Positions 6,013 to 7,517 of a DNA stretch of 7,517 nucleotides are shown piece after piece. The first letter of the stretch is position 1. Each line of letters starts with the position of its first letter. Under the pieces are notes generated by a model that ran no database searches, was not told the DNA's origin, and saw only the letters and a program-made list of their open reading frames with translations. The DNA comes from Marinibacterium sp039179965 (GTDB lineage Bacteria > Pseudomonadota > Alphaproteobacteria > Rhodobacterales > Rhodobacteraceae): positions 1 to 7,517 of the forward strand of contig JBCDEC010000234.1 of the NCBI GenBank assembly GCA_039179965.1, read 5' to 3'. Position numbers and translations under genes: made by a program.

Positions 6013-6927
6013 ATGCCCCTGACCATGAACCGTGAGGTCTTCATCACCTGCGCCGTCACCGGGTCAGGCGGCACGCAGGATCGCTCGCCTCATGTCCCGC
6101 GCGCGCCGGCGCAGATCGCCGCAAGCGCTATTGACGCCGCAAAGGCAGGTGCCGCAATCGTTCATTGCCATGTGCGTGAACCGGGGACAGGCGCGCCGGC
6201 GCGGGATCTGGCGCTGTATCGTGAGGTCACAGACCGCATTCGCGCCGCAGATGTGGACGTGATCCTGAACCTGACCGCCGGGATGGGCGGGGATATGGTC
6301 TTTGGCGGCACCGAGGCGCCCCTGCCCACCATCGCCGGAACCGACATGATCGGCGCGAGCGAGCGCGTGGCGCATGTTGCTGACTGCCTGCCGGAGATCT
6401 GCACGCTCGATTGCGGCACGATGAACTTCGCCGAGGCTGACTATGTCATGACCAATACCCCGGGCATGCTGCAGGCCATGGGCGGGATGATGACCGATCT
6501 GGGTGTCATGCCAGAAATCGAGGCCTTTGACACCGGCCATCTCTGGTATGCCAAACAGCTGGTGGCCGACGGGGTTCTGACCAGCCCGGCGCTGGTGCAG
6601 CTGTGCATGGGTGTGCCATGGGGCGCTCCGGATGATCTCAACACCTTCATGGCCATGGTCAACAACGTGCCCTCTGACTGGACCTTTTCGGCCTTTGGCC
6701 TGGGGCGCAATCAGATGCCCTATGTGGCCGCGTCGGTCCTTGCGGGCGGCCATGTGCGGGTCGGTCTGGAAGACAATCTCTTCCTCGACAAAGGCGTCCT
6801 GGCCACCAATGCGCAGCTTGTCGAGCGCGCCGTGACGATCGTTGAAAACCTTGGAGCGCGGGTGATCGGACCCGCTGCAGTGCGCGACAAGCTTGGGCTG
6901 GTCAAGCGCGCACCGAAAGGAGCCTGA
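6013..6927 (+). CDS. Beta-keto acid cleavage enzyme (BKACE, DUF849); candidate dehydrocarnitine cleavage enzyme
   Basis: BKACE enzymes are zinc-dependent TIM barrels that split a beta-keto acid with acetyl-CoA to give acetoacetate and a CoA ester; the first one known, Kce, acts in lysine fermentation. The 304 residues include ITCAVTGSG (11-19), the zinc-binding IVHCHVREP (49-57, His51 and His53), NLTAGMGGDMV (86-96), TLDCGTMNFAEADYVMTNTPGML (131-153), EAFDTGHLWYAKQL (170-183), QLCMGVPWGAPDDLN (196-210) and VRVGLEDNLFLDKGVLATNAQLVERA (248-273) with Arg249, Glu253 and Asp254. Where Kce has the substrate-binding Glu14, this protein appears to have Gly19, so the substrate is probably not 3-keto-5-aminohexanoate. 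The sequence resembles the forms I associate with dehydrocarnitine cleavage, as an inference. The start at 6013 has AGGAG seven bases upstream; Met5 is an alternative. The SGNH esterase starts one base after the stop, so they are very probably cotranscribed. Confidence 0.92.
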   Translation: MPLTMNREVFITCAVTGSGGTQDRSPHVPRAPAQIAASAIDAAKAGAAIVHCHVREPGTGAPARDLALYREVTDRIRAADVDVILNLTAGMGGDMVFGGTEAPLPTIAGTDMIGASERVAHVADCLPEICTLDCGTMNFAEADYVMTNTPGMLQAMGGMMTDLGVMPEIEAFDTGHLWYAKQLVADGVLTSPALVQLCMGVPWGAPDDLNTFMAMVNNVPSDWTFSAFGLGRNQMPYVAASVLAGGHVRVGLEDNLFLDKGVLATNAQLVERAVTIVENLGARVIGPAAVRDKLGLVKRAPKGA

Positions 6928-6928
6928 G

Positions 6929-7517
6929 ATGAAGACCATACTGTGTTTCGGTGACAGCAATACCTTTGGCACCCCTCCGATGCCGGATCTGGGTGCGGAT
7001 GACCGTTTTGGGCTGGATCAGCGCTGGCCGCGGATCATGGCGGCGGGCCTTGGCGCGGGTTGGCATCTGGTGGAAGAAGGCCACCCGGGGCGCACCACCG
7101 TGCATGACGATCCCATCGAAGGCGCGCATCGCAACGGATCGCGGGTTCTTCTGTCGGTTTTGGAGAGCCACCATCCGGTAGATGTCCTGGTTCTGATGCT
7201 GGGCACCAATGACAGCAAACAGCGCTTTGCCCTGGGTCGCGTGGACATTGCCCTGGGCGCAGGGCGGCTGGTGGACATGGCCCTGGCCTCGGGCCGGGTG
7301 CGCAACATCCTTTTGGTTGCCCCCCCGCCGGTGCAGGAACGCGGCGCGCTGGCGGACATCTTTGCGGGCGCTGAAGCGCGGATGGCGGGCCTCGCGGCGG
7401 ATATGGCCTGGGTCGCCAAGGCGCGCGGCGTGGAGTTTATGGACGCCGGCCGTGTCATCGCGGTTGATCCCCTTGATGGGGTGCATTTCAGCGCGGCGTC
7501 GCACACGGCGCTGGGCG
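6929..7517 (+). CDS. SGNH/GDSL hydrolase, MsAcT-like esterase (3' end beyond the window)
   Basis: This is a serine esterase of the flavodoxin-like SGNH fold, probably cytoplasmic because it has no signal peptide. The 196 residues present show CFGDSNTFG with the nucleophile Ser10 (block I), LVEEGHPGRTT with Gly55 in the oxyanion region, VLMLGTNDSKQRF with Asn94 (block III), VDIALGAGRLVDM (105-117), ILLVAPPPV (127-135), and DGVHFS with Asp183 and His186 (block V). The catalytic set is complete. The arrangement, including the ERFAP-like DDRFGLDQRW near residue 25 and the long central segment, resembles the Mycobacterium smegmatis acyltransferase/arylesterase group of about 210-215 residues, so little is missing. 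The start at 6929 has AGGAG six bases upstream, within the end of the BKACE gene. Pairing with that enzyme suggests a small ester, thioester or acylcarnitine as substrate, which is inference. Confidence 0.9.
   Translation, partial: MKTILCFGDSNTFGTPPMPDLGADDRFGLDQRWPRIMAAGLGAGWHLVEEGHPGRTTVHDDPIEGAHRNGSRVLLSVLESHHPVDVLVLMLGTNDSKQRFALGRVDIALGAGRLVDMALASGRVRNILLVAPPPVQERGALADIFAGAEARMAGLAADMAWVAKARGVEFMDAGRVIAVDPLDGVHFSAASHTALG

Noticed and set aside
5121..6074. Minus-strand open frame of 317 codons
   Set aside because: It lies opposite the aldo/keto reductase and runs through the intergenic repeat; Arg/Pro-rich composition marks it as a shadow.
6064..7504. Long minus-strand frames opposite BKACE and the SGNH gene
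   Set aside because: They are His/Arg-rich mirror frames of two well-supported genes.
1..7517. CRISPR arrays, tRNA or rRNA genes, transposases and phage genes
   Set aside because: I found no regularly spaced direct repeats, no recognisable tRNA or rRNA sequence, and no protein with transposase or phage features.

Overview
The window looks like a stretch of chromosome from an alphaproteobacterium of the Rhodobacteraceae/Roseobacter type. The grounds are high GC, closely packed genes with AGGAG-type ribosome sites, protein sequences that read like roseobacter versions of metG, an ImuA-like protein and a DUF849/BKACE enzyme, and an alphaproteobacterial LexA box of the form GTTC-N7-GTTC. These assignments come from remembered family sequences; no search was run.

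Left part, minus strand, read from 4587 down to 1: an ImuA-like SOS protein (3901-4587), two tandem Tat-exported YceI lipid-binding proteins (3191-3811 and 2474-3097), a YcaD-like MFS transporter (1107-2393), and methionyl-tRNA synthetase metG (50-1045). The metG reading frame follows the family up to about position 98 and then switches to unrelated sequence. The enzyme therefore lacks its KMSKS-equivalent region and anticodon-binding domain. Positions 1-97 belong to something else, possibly including the start of another gene. This is either a genomic rearrangement or an assembly chimera.

Right part, plus strand: a Tas-like aldo/keto reductase (4706-5746), divergent from imuA. A 266-bp intergenic region follows, holding a hairpin and a long inverted repeat. 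Then comes a tight two-gene unit of a beta-keto acid cleavage enzyme (6013-6927) and an SGNH/GDSL esterase (6929 to the window end). I infer that this pair could take part in carnitine or acylcarnitine breakdown, but the substrate cannot be proven from the sequence.

The clearest regulatory signal is the LexA box at 4604-4618, 17 bases upstream of imuA. The clearest structural anomaly is the broken metG at the left edge. I see no tRNA, rRNA, CRISPR array, transposase or prophage gene. I do not see a clearly new biological system; the observations worth following are listed as separate findings.
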